Source of the DNA: Levilactobacillus tangyuanensis
Lineage (GTDB): Bacteria > Bacillota > Bacilli > Lactobacillales > Lactobacillaceae
Direction: 5' to 3'
DNA: 64,000 nucleotides
Assembly (NCBI RefSeq): GCF_003946545.1
Contig: NZ_RHOA01000001.1
Span: 290,751 to 354,750, forward strand
Shown here: piece by piece, positions 27,293 through 35,321 of the stretch
How the letters are laid out: each line of letters begins with the position of its first letter
How positions within the stretch are numbered: the first letter of the stretch is position 1
Notes under the pieces: model-generated
Databases searched by the model: none
Told to the model about the DNA's origin: nothing
What the model saw: only the letters and a program-made list of their open reading frames with translations
Program-made: the position numbers and the translations under genes

Positions 27293-27320
27293 AAAAAAGC
27301 CGGACATTTCTGTCCGGCTT
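27293..27320 (-). terminator. Terminator of the aldo-keto reductase gene
   Basis: Perfect stem AGCCGGACA/TGTCCGGCT with a 4-nt loop; T-run on the minus strand. Confidence 0.88.
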
Positions 27321-27339
27321 AACCGTGTTACACCAGTCT

Positions 27340-28290
27340 TTATGGTAGGTAATTGCCCGCAGCAAAGTACAGGTCGTACCATTCTTGTTTGGTTAAGGTG
27401 ATGTCCGCACCGGCGGCACTGTCCTTGATATGGTCGGGATTCATCGTCCCAAGTAAGACCTGGATGTTGGCTGGGTGGCGGAGAATCCAAGCGGTCGCAA
27501 TCCCGTTCTTGGAGACGCCATATTTGTCGGCTAATTTCTGTAATTCGGCGTTTAGCTTAGGGAATTTCGGATCGTTAATGAACATCCCTTCAAACAGACC
27601 GTATTGGAAAGGTGACCAGGCCTGAATGGTGATGTTGTGACGCCGAGCAAATTCCAACATACCGCCATCGGTGATGGCTGGTGAGTCGTCCATGTTAACC
27701 CGTAAGCCAGCGGTGACCATTTGGGCATGGGCGGCGCTGAACTGAAGTTGATTGAACATTAACTTCTGATCAACGGCGTCTTGAACCAGTAGGTATTGTT
27801 GGACATTGAAGTTAGAAACCCCAAAGTGCCGAACCTTGCCAGATTGTTGGAGGTCGTTAAAGGCATCCGCAACTTCTGCGGGCTCCATCAGGGGATCTGG
27901 CCGGTGCAATAGGAAGGCATCGAGGTAATCGAGGCCCGTCCGTTCAAGAATGCCATCCACGGCATCCAATAGGTGTTGCTTCGAGAAGTCATAGCGTTGG
28001 CCAAAGACTAAGCCATCGTGACTCCGTTCGGGGTCTAAGACGATGCCACCCTTTGATTGAATGTAAAAATCATCGCGCTTCAGGCCGGAAGCCTTGAAGG
28101 CCTCCTTGAAGATCCGTTCGGATTGGCCGTCGCCGTATATGTCAGCAGAATCAATGTAGTTGATGCCAGCCTCGTGAGCTGCTTGTAAGGCCTTCGTAGC
28201 ATCCGCAACGGATAAGGTACTCATGCGCATAATTCCTAAGGCAACTGCGGAAGCCTGCCAGTCGGTACCGCCTAAGCGTCGTTGTTTCAT
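27340..28290 (-). CDS. Aldo/keto reductase (YdhF-like)
   Basis: 316 residues from ATG 28290, which follows AAAGGAG by nine bases. A TIM-barrel AKR with the catalytic set visible: Asp and Tyr in IDSADIYGDG, Lys in YIQSKGGI and His in AFLLHRPDPL. The M-E-P-A-E-V-A-D-A-F segment is typical of the YdhF-type predicted oxidoreductases. It reduces aldehydes or ketones with NADPH; the physiological substrate is unknown. Single-gene unit. Confidence 0.88.
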   Translation of the reverse strand: MKQRRLGGTDWQASAVALGIMRMSTLSVADATKALQAAHEAGINYIDSADIYGDGQSERIFKEAFKASGLKRDDFYIQSKGGIVLDPERSHDGLVFGQRYDFSKQHLLDAVDGILERTGLDYLDAFLLHRPDPLMEPAEVADAFNDLQQSGKVRHFGVSNFNVQQYLLVQDAVDQKLMFNQLQFSAAHAQMVTAGLRVNMDDSPAITDGGMLEFARRHNITIQAWSPFQYGLFEGMFINDPKFPKLNAELQKLADKYGVSKNGIATAWILRHPANIQVLLGTMNPDHIKDSAAGADITLTKQEWYDLYFAAGNYLP

Positions 28291-28385
28291 TAGAAAAAAC
28301 TCCTTTGCTGTCAAATTTATAACTCCACTTATTAGTTTACACGTTTTTGGTGGGCAAGGTCTAACGGCCGGCTCAGAAAAAAGAG

Positions 28386-28430
28386 TTGACTTTTTTATGG
28401 CAACCGTTATAGTTAATTACACAAGTAACT
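28386..28430 (+). promoter_or_regulatory. Promoter and likely GntR operator of the ABC exporter operon
   Basis: TTGACT (28386-28391) and TATAGT (28408-28413) are 16 bases apart. A symmetric sequence AGTTAaTT-N4-AAgTAACT (28411-28430) covers the end of the -10 and the start site. It is the best candidate operator for the GntR regulator encoded at the end of the operon. Confidence 0.6.
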
Positions 28431-28462
28431 AACCAATAAACCAAAGAGCGAGGGAATTTAAA

Positions 28463-29221
28463 ATGACAACAAATACTGTAGTTAGCGTCAATGGGTTGGA
28501 AAAGACCTATGGCAAGGCAAATGAGCGTCAGTATCGGGCATTAAAAGATATTAACCTGACCGTCGAACAAGGGGAGTTTGTCGGCATCATGGGGGCCTCT
28601 GGTTCCGGGAAGACAACGCTGCTGAACATGCTTTCAACCCTAGACGTTCCCACTAGCGGCGACGTTGTGGTTAATGGTCATGACGTGACGCAGATGCGAG
28701 GGAACCAGTTGGCAGACTTCCGGGCTCAAGAGGTTGGGTTCATCTTCCAAGACTTCAACTTGTTGGAAAGCCTGACGGCCGAGGAAAATATTGGCCTGCC
28801 ACTGGCATTACAGGGCACGGCCTCACAGGTCATGGATCAGGCGATTTATGAGGTCGCCGCAACGTTATCAATCAGTGATTTGTTGCAAAAGTACCCCTCA
28901 GAACTATCTGGTGGGCAAAAGCAACGGGTCGCTGCGGCCCGGGCCATCGTTCATCATCCAGCCATTCTCATGGGGGATGAACCAACTGGGGCCTTGGATT
29001 CCACGAGTGCCCGGGAACTGTTGGATCTGTTAACGACGATTAACCGTGAACAGGCGATGTCTGTCCTGTTGGTTACGCATGATCCGTTCTCGGCGAGCTT
29101 CTGTCAACGGATCTTGTTCATCAAGGATGGGGAGATTGGGTCGGAGTTACGGCGAGGCGATCAGGACCGGCGAGAATTCTATCAAGAAATCTTGAATGAA
29201 CTTGGCACGTTTAACGAGTAG
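28463..29221 (+). CDS. ABC transporter ATPase, BceA/MacB type
   Basis: 252 residues with Walker A GASGSGKTTL, Q-loop FIFQDFNLL, signature LSGGQKQR, Walker B ILMGDEPTGALD and H-loop VTHD. This is the subgroup that pairs with FtsX-fold permeases for peptide-antibiotic detoxification or lipid II-cycle protection. GCGAGGGA precedes the ATG. First gene of a three-gene operon with the permease 14 bases downstream. Confidence 0.9.
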   Translation: MTTNTVVSVNGLEKTYGKANERQYRALKDINLTVEQGEFVGIMGASGSGKTTLLNMLSTLDVPTSGDVVVNGHDVTQMRGNQLADFRAQEVGFIFQDFNLLESLTAEENIGLPLALQGTASQVMDQAIYEVAATLSISDLLQKYPSELSGGQKQRVAAARAIVHHPAILMGDEPTGALDSTSARELLDLLTTINREQAMSVLLVTHDPFSASFCQRILFIKDGEIGSELRRGDQDRREFYQEILNELGTFNE

Positions 29222-29235
29222 GGGGAACGGCATAA

Positions 29236-31047
29236 ATGTTAGGTAAATTAGCACTGGCCGGGATTAAAAACCGGCGGCGAGACTACTTGGTCCTGCTCGC
29301 GGGGTTGACCATGTCTGCAGCCATCTTCTATATGTTTGCCAATCTGGCAACCAACCAGGCCTTTATCAAGGCCAATGCGGCCATTCGTTCAGCCAATATT
29401 ATCTTTGGCTTCGGGGCCGTTCTGTTGATTATTATCACGGTCGTTTACTTGATGTATGCGAATAGCTTTTTGCTGAGCATGCGGCAACACGATTACGGTT
29501 TATTCATGATGTTAGGGGCAACCCGTAAGCGGGTTGGCCAGTTGGTCTTCTTGGAAACTTTAATCTTGGGGACAGTCGCGACAGCGATTGGGATCGGGCT
29601 GGGACTACTGATGAGTAAGTTCCTGGTGGGATTTCTCTTGGATCTGTTGGGTCTACACCTGGCGCATCTGACCTCGTTTTACGTGCCCGCCATCCTGGCG
29701 ACGGCCGTCTTGTATGTGGGACTCTTCATCCTGGCATCGGTCTTTAATCTATTCCGGTTAACGCGAACGACCGTTTTGAAGCTGTTACACAGTGATTCCG
29801 AGGCCAACCAACCTCAGGTTAAACCGGGACGCCAGTTTATTCAGGCAATCTTGGGTATTCTGAGCCTGGCGGTAGGGTACTGGGCCCTGGCCAACATTAA
29901 GATGTTGATGATATCAGCGATTCCGGTAGCTCTGGTGACGATTACGATCGGGACCTACCTATTATTCAAAGCGACGATCCTGATGGTCATCCGCCAATTA
30001 CGCCGGACGGCTTGGTCAAAGAAACACTTGAATGGGTTCCTCTTGGGCCAACTGAACTTCCGGGTCTATAACTACACCAGGATGTTAACGATTGTTTCCT
30101 TGTTATTTGCCATGGCCTTGGGGGCCATCACCGTGGGATCGGGCTATCATCGCCAACTCCCACGGGTCGTTGACCACTTTAGCGGCTACTCCGTTGCCTT
30201 ACACAATGTGTCTGGCAAGGAGGAAAAGTTAATCGATCAGCTACACGTTGCTCATCAGGCGACCTATACGCAGAAGCGACAGGGCAAGGTCGTGGCCTAT
30301 AACGCGGACGAGTTTGAACGGCAACCGTTCGAACAACAACGTTTTTCAAAGAACGGTCAAAAGTTGATTGGTTACGACACGCAGTCGCTGAAGGCCTTCA
30401 AGAAGTCCGGGATTAAGGAAATGGACTTTATGGCATTAGCGTTGACTAGTGCCGGTCCTTACGCCCCCCAGATCCTGTCTGCTAGTCAATTTAAACAGCA
30501 AAAGGGGACCAAGATGACGGTCACGGTGATTCGGGTCACCAACTTTACCCGTGACATGGCCGTGCTAAAAAAATTGAATAAGATTGAAACGTCGCGGTTT
30601 GCTCAACCATCGTACATGACGGTGGGGAGTTATCAATCCTTTGAGATGATGACCGGCTTTTTCGGGGGCTTCGAATTCATTGGCTACTTCCTGGGGATTG
30701 CCTTCTTAGCAATGCTCGCCTCATGCCTCATGTTCAAGATTCTTTCCGGCGCGCCTGGCGACAAACAACGTTACCGGATGTTGTTTAAGATCGGCGTGCG
30801 GCAAAGCAAGATGCGCCAGGGGATTGCAAAAGAAATTGGGATTTTATTCCTGATTCCTGGTATCATGGGTGTAATTGATGTTTTGTTCGGGTTGCAAATG
30901 TTTAAGCCGCTGATGGCATCACCGATGAGCCCTTATCTGGGAATTGGTAGTACGTTCCTGATTTTTATTGGTTTGTATGTGATCTATTACTTCATCACGC
31001 TGGCTCTATATTGGCGAATTGTGTTACCACAAGCCACGAACGACTAA
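29236..31047 (+). CDS. FtsX-fold ABC permease, BceB-like
   Basis: 603 residues; N-terminal LAGIKNRRRDYLVLLAGLTMS, paired spans near 55-75, 105-130 and 140-175, and a long soluble loop (~310-460) between spans, ending with three more spans. This layout matches BceB-type permeases of peptide-antibiotic resistance modules. No two-component BceRS system is adjacent; instead a GntR regulator follows 29 bases later, which suggests a different sensing route. The substrate is inferred only from the family. Confidence 0.85.
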   Translation: MLGKLALAGIKNRRRDYLVLLAGLTMSAAIFYMFANLATNQAFIKANAAIRSANIIFGFGAVLLIIITVVYLMYANSFLLSMRQHDYGLFMMLGATRKRVGQLVFLETLILGTVATAIGIGLGLLMSKFLVGFLLDLLGLHLAHLTSFYVPAILATAVLYVGLFILASVFNLFRLTRTTVLKLLHSDSEANQPQVKPGRQFIQAILGILSLAVGYWALANIKMLMISAIPVALVTITIGTYLLFKATILMVIRQLRRTAWSKKHLNGFLLGQLNFRVYNYTRMLTIVSLLFAMALGAITVGSGYHRQLPRVVDHFSGYSVALHNVSGKEEKLIDQLHVAHQATYTQKRQGKVVAYNADEFERQPFEQQRFSKNGQKLIGYDTQSLKAFKKSGIKEMDFMALALTSAGPYAPQILSASQFKQQKGTKMTVTVIRVTNFTRDMAVLKKLNKIETSRFAQPSYMTVGSYQSFEMMTGFFGGFEFIGYFLGIAFLAMLASCLMFKILSGAPGDKQRYRMLFKIGVRQSKMRQGIAKEIGILFLIPGIMGVIDVLFGLQMFKPLMASPMSPYLGIGSTFLIFIGLYVIYYFITLALYWRIVLPQATND

Positions 31048-31076
31048 CTGAGTTCACAAAGAATGTGGGAAATTGT

Positions 31077-31451
31077 ATGAATTTTAACTTTGATAGTCCG
31101 GAACCCATTTATCTGCAGGTGGCGGAGCAGATGGAAGACGCCATCTTTATGGACATTTATCGTGCAGGTGAACAGGTTCCGTCGACGACGGAAATGTCCA
31201 AGGAATTTCATATTAATCCGGCCACCGTTTTGAAGGGGATCAATCGGCTAGTTTCTGCTGGTATGATCGAGAAGCGTCGTGGTGTGGGAATGTTTGTGAC
31301 GACTGAGGCTGCCGATATGATTCGGGAGAAACGGCGGGCAGAATTCTTCGACCGCTACGTTAGTCAATTCACGAACGAGGCCCGAAAGCTCAACCTCTCA
31401 GAAGAAGATGTTGTGGCTTTAATTAAACGTGGATACGAGCATGATTCTTAG
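31077..31451 (+). CDS. GntR regulator, YtrA subfamily
   Basis: 124 residues, short GntR protein with helix-turn-helix (P-I-Y-L-Q-V-A-E-Q, VPSTTEMSKEFHINPATVLKG) and only a small C-terminal extension, as in YtrA regulators that control ABC transporter operons. ATG 31077 lies 29 bases after the permease gene. Its stop codon is inside the terminator hairpin. Probably represses its own operon via the palindrome at 28411-28430. Confidence 0.88.
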   Translation: MNFNFDSPEPIYLQVAEQMEDAIFMDIYRAGEQVPSTTEMSKEFHINPATVLKGINRLVSAGMIEKRRGVGMFVTTEAADMIREKRRAEFFDRYVSQFTNEARKLNLSEEDVVALIKRGYEHDS

Positions 31452-31467
31452 GAATCATGCTTTTTTC
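31438..31467 (+). terminator. Terminator overlapping the gntR stop codon
   Basis: Perfect AGCATGATTC/GAATCATGCT stem around the stop codon, followed by T6. Confidence 0.88.
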
Positions 31468-31638
31468 TTTGAAAAAATACGATCCGAGATGGTTGGAAAA
31501 AGCTGAATTTTATATGAGTTAGTTTGTTGGATAAGGCGATTCAAGAAAAATGGAGGTCTATCGTAGAGGAAAGTGGCTCGCGAAGTTATAGTTCCGGTAA
31601 AATGCTAAGAGTCCATCGTGAGCCAACGAGGTGATAAT

Positions 31639-31917
31639 GTGGCGAAGCCGTTTATACAATACAAAATTAGTCAAAACGTTCATTGGTATTTAAAGAAGGT
31701 CAACACCCGATTCCCTTTTCTTAAATATTGGCTACCCACTGATTTAATCATCCAGTTGGTCATTTTGATGTCGGGCAGCGTTGTCCCAGCATTTATTGTT
31801 TGGGGGATGACATCAACCTGGAAATTTGACCGATACGCCTATACGGTTATGTTCCTTTGTTTCTTTCTAGGCGTTGTCATGTGGATTGGAGCAGTGGGCA
31901 AGGTTTGGATGAAATGA
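31639..31917 (+). CDS. Small membrane protein, AT-rich patch
   Basis: 92 residues from GTG 31639, placed five bases after AGGTG. About two membrane spans (roughly 35-55 and 67-86) after a basic N-terminus. No family recognised. It opens an AT-rich segment (31.6-33.1 kb) unlike its neighbours, which contains decayed ABC genes. Confidence 0.5.
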   Translation: MAKPFIQYKISQNVHWYLKKVNTRFPFLKYWLPTDLIIQLVILMSGSVVPAFIVWGMTSTWKFDRYAYTVMFLCFFLGVVMWIGAVGKVWMK

Positions 31918-31934
31918 GAAAATGCCAATTTTAG

Positions 31935-32051
31935 AATTCAATTGCTGGTGTCAATAAAAACGTTAAAGATATGTCTAAAAAGATGCAGGAATCTAACGGG
32001 TTCGAGAATGGTAGAAAACAAATCTTGAATTTTTTAAAGGAGTTGAGCTAA
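31935..32051 (+). pseudogene. Possible 3' fragment of a lost gene
   Basis: A 38-codon open stretch (N-S-I-A-G-V-N-K-N-V-K-D-M-S-K-K-M-Q) with a convincing protein-like C-terminus ends in a TAA that directly abuts the ATG of the next gene, as in a tight operon. It could be a small ORF starting at ATG 31971, but it looks more like the end of a regulator or transporter gene whose 5' part is gone. Low certainty. Confidence 0.35.
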
Positions 32052-32405
32052 ATGCATATTCTTTTTCAAATTAATGCGCTGTTAAGATTCTTAGTAGAAA
32101 TGATAACCCTAATAACAGTAGCTTTTGTAGGTTTTACAAAATATAAGTTACCACTTAATTTACTGATGGGGATTCTAGTGCCGATTGCAATTTATGTGAT
32201 TTGGTCTATTTATATGGCTCCTTTATCACCAAACAGAGTTGGCCTACTTTTGAGAATAATGATTGAGATTATCATTTTTGGCCTCTGTGATTATATGATA
32301 CTAACTAAAATATCAGTTCGTGTAGGGATTGTATATGGAGTTGTTGTTGGTCTGAATGCAATAATGGCACACATTGGAGATGGAATATATGGCAGTAGTT
32401 TATGA
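32052..32405 (+). CDS. Four-span membrane protein, probable ABC transporter partner
   Basis: 117 residues, almost entirely hydrophobic with about four spans; no family recognised. AAGGAG nine bases upstream supports the ATG. It overlaps the start of the following ABC ATPase (ATG 32389), so the two were translated together. Length is well short of a full ABC permease, so it may be an accessory subunit or a remnant. Confidence 0.6.
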   Translation: MHILFQINALLRFLVEMITLITVAFVGFTKYKLPLNLLMGILVPIAIYVIWSIYMAPLSPNRVGLLLRIMIEIIIFGLCDYMILTKISVRVGIVYGVVVGLNAIMAHIGDGIYGSSL

Positions 32406-33232
32406 AATGGAAAATGTTTATCAAAAATACAAGGGCGAAAAAATATGCAAATAAAAATATTAGCTTGGATATAAAAGATAATCAAATTGTTGGTTTCTTT
32501 GGTGAAAACGGTGCAGGAAAATCAACATTAGTTGATGCAATGGTAGGGTATCGCACCATCGATAAGGGAACCATATTATTTGAAGGGAAGAGTGTACAGG
32601 ATTCATTGGAGTATATTCATCGTAATGTTTCATATTCAACCCAAGCACCACTAACTCTTGGATTTATGAAAGTTTATGATATCTTAGTAACTACTGCAAG
32701 ATTACGTGGAAAGGATAAACGCGCCGCAATAGAGCAAGCTGATCTATGGTTAAATCGCCTGGGAATATCTGCAATTAAAACCAGCAGATTGCAAAACGTC
32801 TCTGGCGGTCAGCATCGCTTAGTAGGTTTTGCTACGGCCTTGATGGGGGACTTTACAACGCTAATATTAGATGAACCTACAAATGAACTAGACCCAGAGA
32901 AGCGAAGATTGCTTTGGTCATCCCTAGTTACTTTAAAAAAGGAACTTGGTATTACGATTATTGTTGTCACACATGATGTGGATGAAAGTGAGGAGTTTAT
33001 TGACAATGCAATCTTGTTTAGCCACGGTCAGTTAGTTGCACAGGGGACACCAGCATATTTTAGTGAGAAGTCTAACAATTCTCATCGAATGAGTTCGGCA
33101 AAATTCAGTTCACGAATCGTGGTTTTGAATCATGGAGAAGTCGACGACATGGGATCGCATCGAGAATTAATGGCACGTCGAGGACTATATCAACAACTCT
33201 TCACAGCTCAGGCACAGTACTATCAAGAATGA
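32389..33232 (+). pseudogene. Frameshifted and chimeric ABC ATPase
   Basis: The natural start is ATG 32389 (GGAGATGG upstream), giving MAVVYEMENVYQKYKGEK. In an A6 run at 32438-32443 the frame changes; from there the body reads ANKNISLDIKDNQIVGFFG with Walker A GENGAGKST, signature VSGGQ, Walker B LILDEPTNELD and H-loop THD of a NatA-like exporter ATPase. After S-E-K-S-N-N the sequence switches to SHRMSSAKFSSRIVVLNHGE and RELMARRGLYQQLFTAQ, which is the C-terminal end of a different, ABC-B type exporter. One extra base plus a deletion fusion explain it. A shorter product from ATG 32402 is possible but has an abnormal N-terminus. Confidence 0.75.
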
Positions 33233-33333
33233 ACGGATGAGTTGAAAGTCAATCTGTTTACTTTGACGGGTAGCCGTGGTTAAATTGAGTTGTGCACAAT
33301 TTAATAACAACTAGTAAGAAAGAAGGGGTTGTT

Positions 33334-33738
33334 GTGAAGTTAACCTTGAAGGATGTTGCTTTACATTACTTGAAGGCGACTGTTTCCCCCAATGCCGTGT
33401 TGTTACTAACCACGGACGATGGGTCGAACCGGTACTCGACCATTGGTGGGACCTGCGCCATTGGCGATAAATTTCAGTTTGTGGCGTTGACCGCCGGAGA
33501 CCCGGACTATGATTTGCCCATCGAAAACAATGCCGGCCTAACTATCTGGACGAATGCCGATACGGCACTCTACCTGGGTAACGGTTTAATCCTTGACCGC
33601 GTCTTCAATCAACTGGCGTTGCGTGATGATAGTGGTGTACTGGATAGTGCCGTGGGTCTAATCACGTATACCGCCGCAGAAAAGTCTGATCTGGACCTGA
33701 AAAAAGAGATGCAGACGTTAGGAACGCGTATCTGCTAA
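33334..33738 (+). CDS. Iron-sulfur cluster biosynthesis family protein (HesB/YneR-like)
   Basis: 134 residues from GTG 33334, behind AGAAGGGG. The sequence LTTDDGSNRYSTIGGTCAIGDKF, then NNAGLTIWT and a C-terminal LDSAVGLITY, matches the short HesB-fold proteins annotated as iron-sulfur cluster biosynthesis family in lactobacilli. The three conserved Cys ligands of true A-type carriers are not present (only one Cys in the body), so carrier activity is doubtful. Single gene with terminator. Confidence 0.7.
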   Translation: MKLTLKDVALHYLKATVSPNAVLLLTTDDGSNRYSTIGGTCAIGDKFQFVALTAGDPDYDLPIENNAGLTIWTNADTALYLGNGLILDRVFNQLALRDDSGVLDSAVGLITYTAAEKSDLDLKKEMQTLGTRIC

Positions 33739-33756
33739 CCCAATATTTCCGATGAT

Positions 33757-33789
33757 GTGGTGACTCGCTTCAGAGTTGCCACTTTTTTT
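33757..33789 (+). terminator. Terminator after the HesB-like gene
   Basis: GTGG.GACTC/GAGTT.CCAC stem with wobbles and T7. Confidence 0.7.
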
Positions 33790-33895
33790 AACAAAAAAAC
33801 ACATCAACCCTTAGGAAATGTCCCATACAGTATTGCCAAGCTAAAACGGATACGCGTATACTCAGGGTATGCAAAAGTTGTGGGAGGGGATTTTT

Positions 33896-35185
33896 TTGAG
33901 TAAAAATAGTAAAGTCTTACGACTAATAATCGGACTTGTTAGTTTGATTGCTTTGTTAGTTGTGAGTCAGGTTGCCACGCCTGCCGAGGCGGCCACTAAT
34001 TATAAGGGGTCAGACTTCACGACGTCGGCTAGTGTCACGAATGGACCCGACTTTAAGCACGCGGATACCATTGATATTCAGTACAATCTGAATTTTGGGG
34101 AGACGCCGATTAAAGACGGGGACACGATCACGTTGGATTTCCCAGAAAACTTGAAGGGGAAGAAGCCTGGGGACACCTTTGACGTAACCGATCAGGATGG
34201 TACGGTGATTGGTAAGGCCGTTGTTTCTGATACCGGCGTGGTCATCACGATGAATGACAAGCTGGAGGGCAAGACCAACGACAAGTTGACCTTGAATCTG
34301 GCCACGAAGTATCGTTACGAAGATACCGGCGAGAAGGACGTTGTTTTCCCATTGGAAAATAACGGCAGTAGCACATCAAAAATCAACATCGTTTCAGACG
34401 ATGCCAACCTTTCTAAGAAGGGGACACTGCAGGATGATGGCACGGTCAAGTGGACCATCCTGGTCAACCGGAACGAATTGAAGTTAGACAACCTGGATAT
34501 CTCCGATACGATTGGTGACAACCAAGAAATGATTCACGGCGTCACCGTCAGCAACGGGACCTGGGTTAACACGACCACGTACAAGCGTGAGAAGCCAGAA
34601 ATCTCCTCTGATGAATACAAGGTTACATACAATGATAATGGGTTTGACCTGTCTTTCAACGATCCGGTCAGCAACCTGATTGTCATTGACTACTACACGA
34701 AGGTTACCGATCCTTCGCTGATTCATTCCGGTTACAAGTTTAGAAACAATGCCGTGATGGAATGGGGCGCAGGTAACTCCGGTGATCGGAATTCCGAAGA
34801 AGCCAATGGGAAGGTTTCCTCATCGACAGGTAACAGCGGTTCCGGTGGCGGGGACACCAACGAAACCGATGAAGAAGAGGAAGAAGAAAATACTGGGACC
34901 ATTGACACCGATGGGGGCTCTGAAACGGACAAGGAAGAAAAGGACCGTGAGGGTGCCGAACAAAATGCCAAGAATGAGGCTGACGAGAAAGCCGCCGCTG
35001 CCAAAAAGGCCGCTGCAGCTGCCAAGGCCGCAGCCTTGAAGCCTAGGGCCGCTAGTGTCACTAAGCATGCGGGCAACACGAAGTTACCACAAACCATTGA
35101 CAACAATGGTTGGGTAACGACTGCCTGGGGCTTGAGCATTGGCTTATTGACCCTTGGTGGTGCCGTCATTCGGCGTCATTTCTAA
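33896..35185 (+). CDS. Wall-anchored adhesin with collagen-binding-like domains
   Basis: 429 residues. The TTG at 33896 follows GGGAGGGG by about seven bases. Signal peptide ends T-P-A-E-A-A. Two beta-sandwich modules of the bacterial adhesin/collagen-binding type follow (KDGDTITLDFPENLKGKKPG, then GTLQDDGTVKWTILVNRNE with D-I-S-D-T-I-G-D-N-Q). A Ser/Gly/Glu-rich spacer and an Ala/Lys helix (~350-385) act as a stalk. LPQTID at 397-402, a hydrophobic span and RRHF tail form the sortase signal, with Ile in place of Gly. Probably binds host or matrix protein; ligand unknown. Confidence 0.85.
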   Translation: MSKNSKVLRLIIGLVSLIALLVVSQVATPAEAATNYKGSDFTTSASVTNGPDFKHADTIDIQYNLNFGETPIKDGDTITLDFPENLKGKKPGDTFDVTDQDGTVIGKAVVSDTGVVITMNDKLEGKTNDKLTLNLATKYRYEDTGEKDVVFPLENNGSSTSKINIVSDDANLSKKGTLQDDGTVKWTILVNRNELKLDNLDISDTIGDNQEMIHGVTVSNGTWVNTTTYKREKPEISSDEYKVTYNDNGFDLSFNDPVSNLIVIDYYTKVTDPSLIHSGYKFRNNAVMEWGAGNSGDRNSEEANGKVSSSTGNSGSGGGDTNETDEEEEEENTGTIDTDGGSETDKEEKDREGAEQNAKNEADEKAAAAKKAAAAAKAAALKPRAASVTKHAGNTKLPQTIDNNGWVTTAWGLSIGLLTLGGAVIRRHF

Positions 35186-35196
35186 ATAGAACGCTT

Positions 35197-35224
35197 AAGG
35201 CTCGGAGCAATCCGAGCCTTTTTT
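35197..35224 (+). terminator. Terminator of the adhesin gene
   Basis: Perfect AAGGCTCGGA/TCCGAGCCTT stem, GCAA loop, T-run. Confidence 0.9.
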
Positions 35225-35321
35225 ATGACCCAATTATTAGCGGGTGAATGATCAAGAAGTGCATTAAGTCACAAGCATTGGTATACTCGAGGTAAATTGA
35301 TGGGATGAAGGAGACGATGGG

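Noticed and set aside
33334..33738. True A-type Fe-S carrier (SufA/IscA)
   Set aside because: The three Cys ligands are missing although the fold seems similar.
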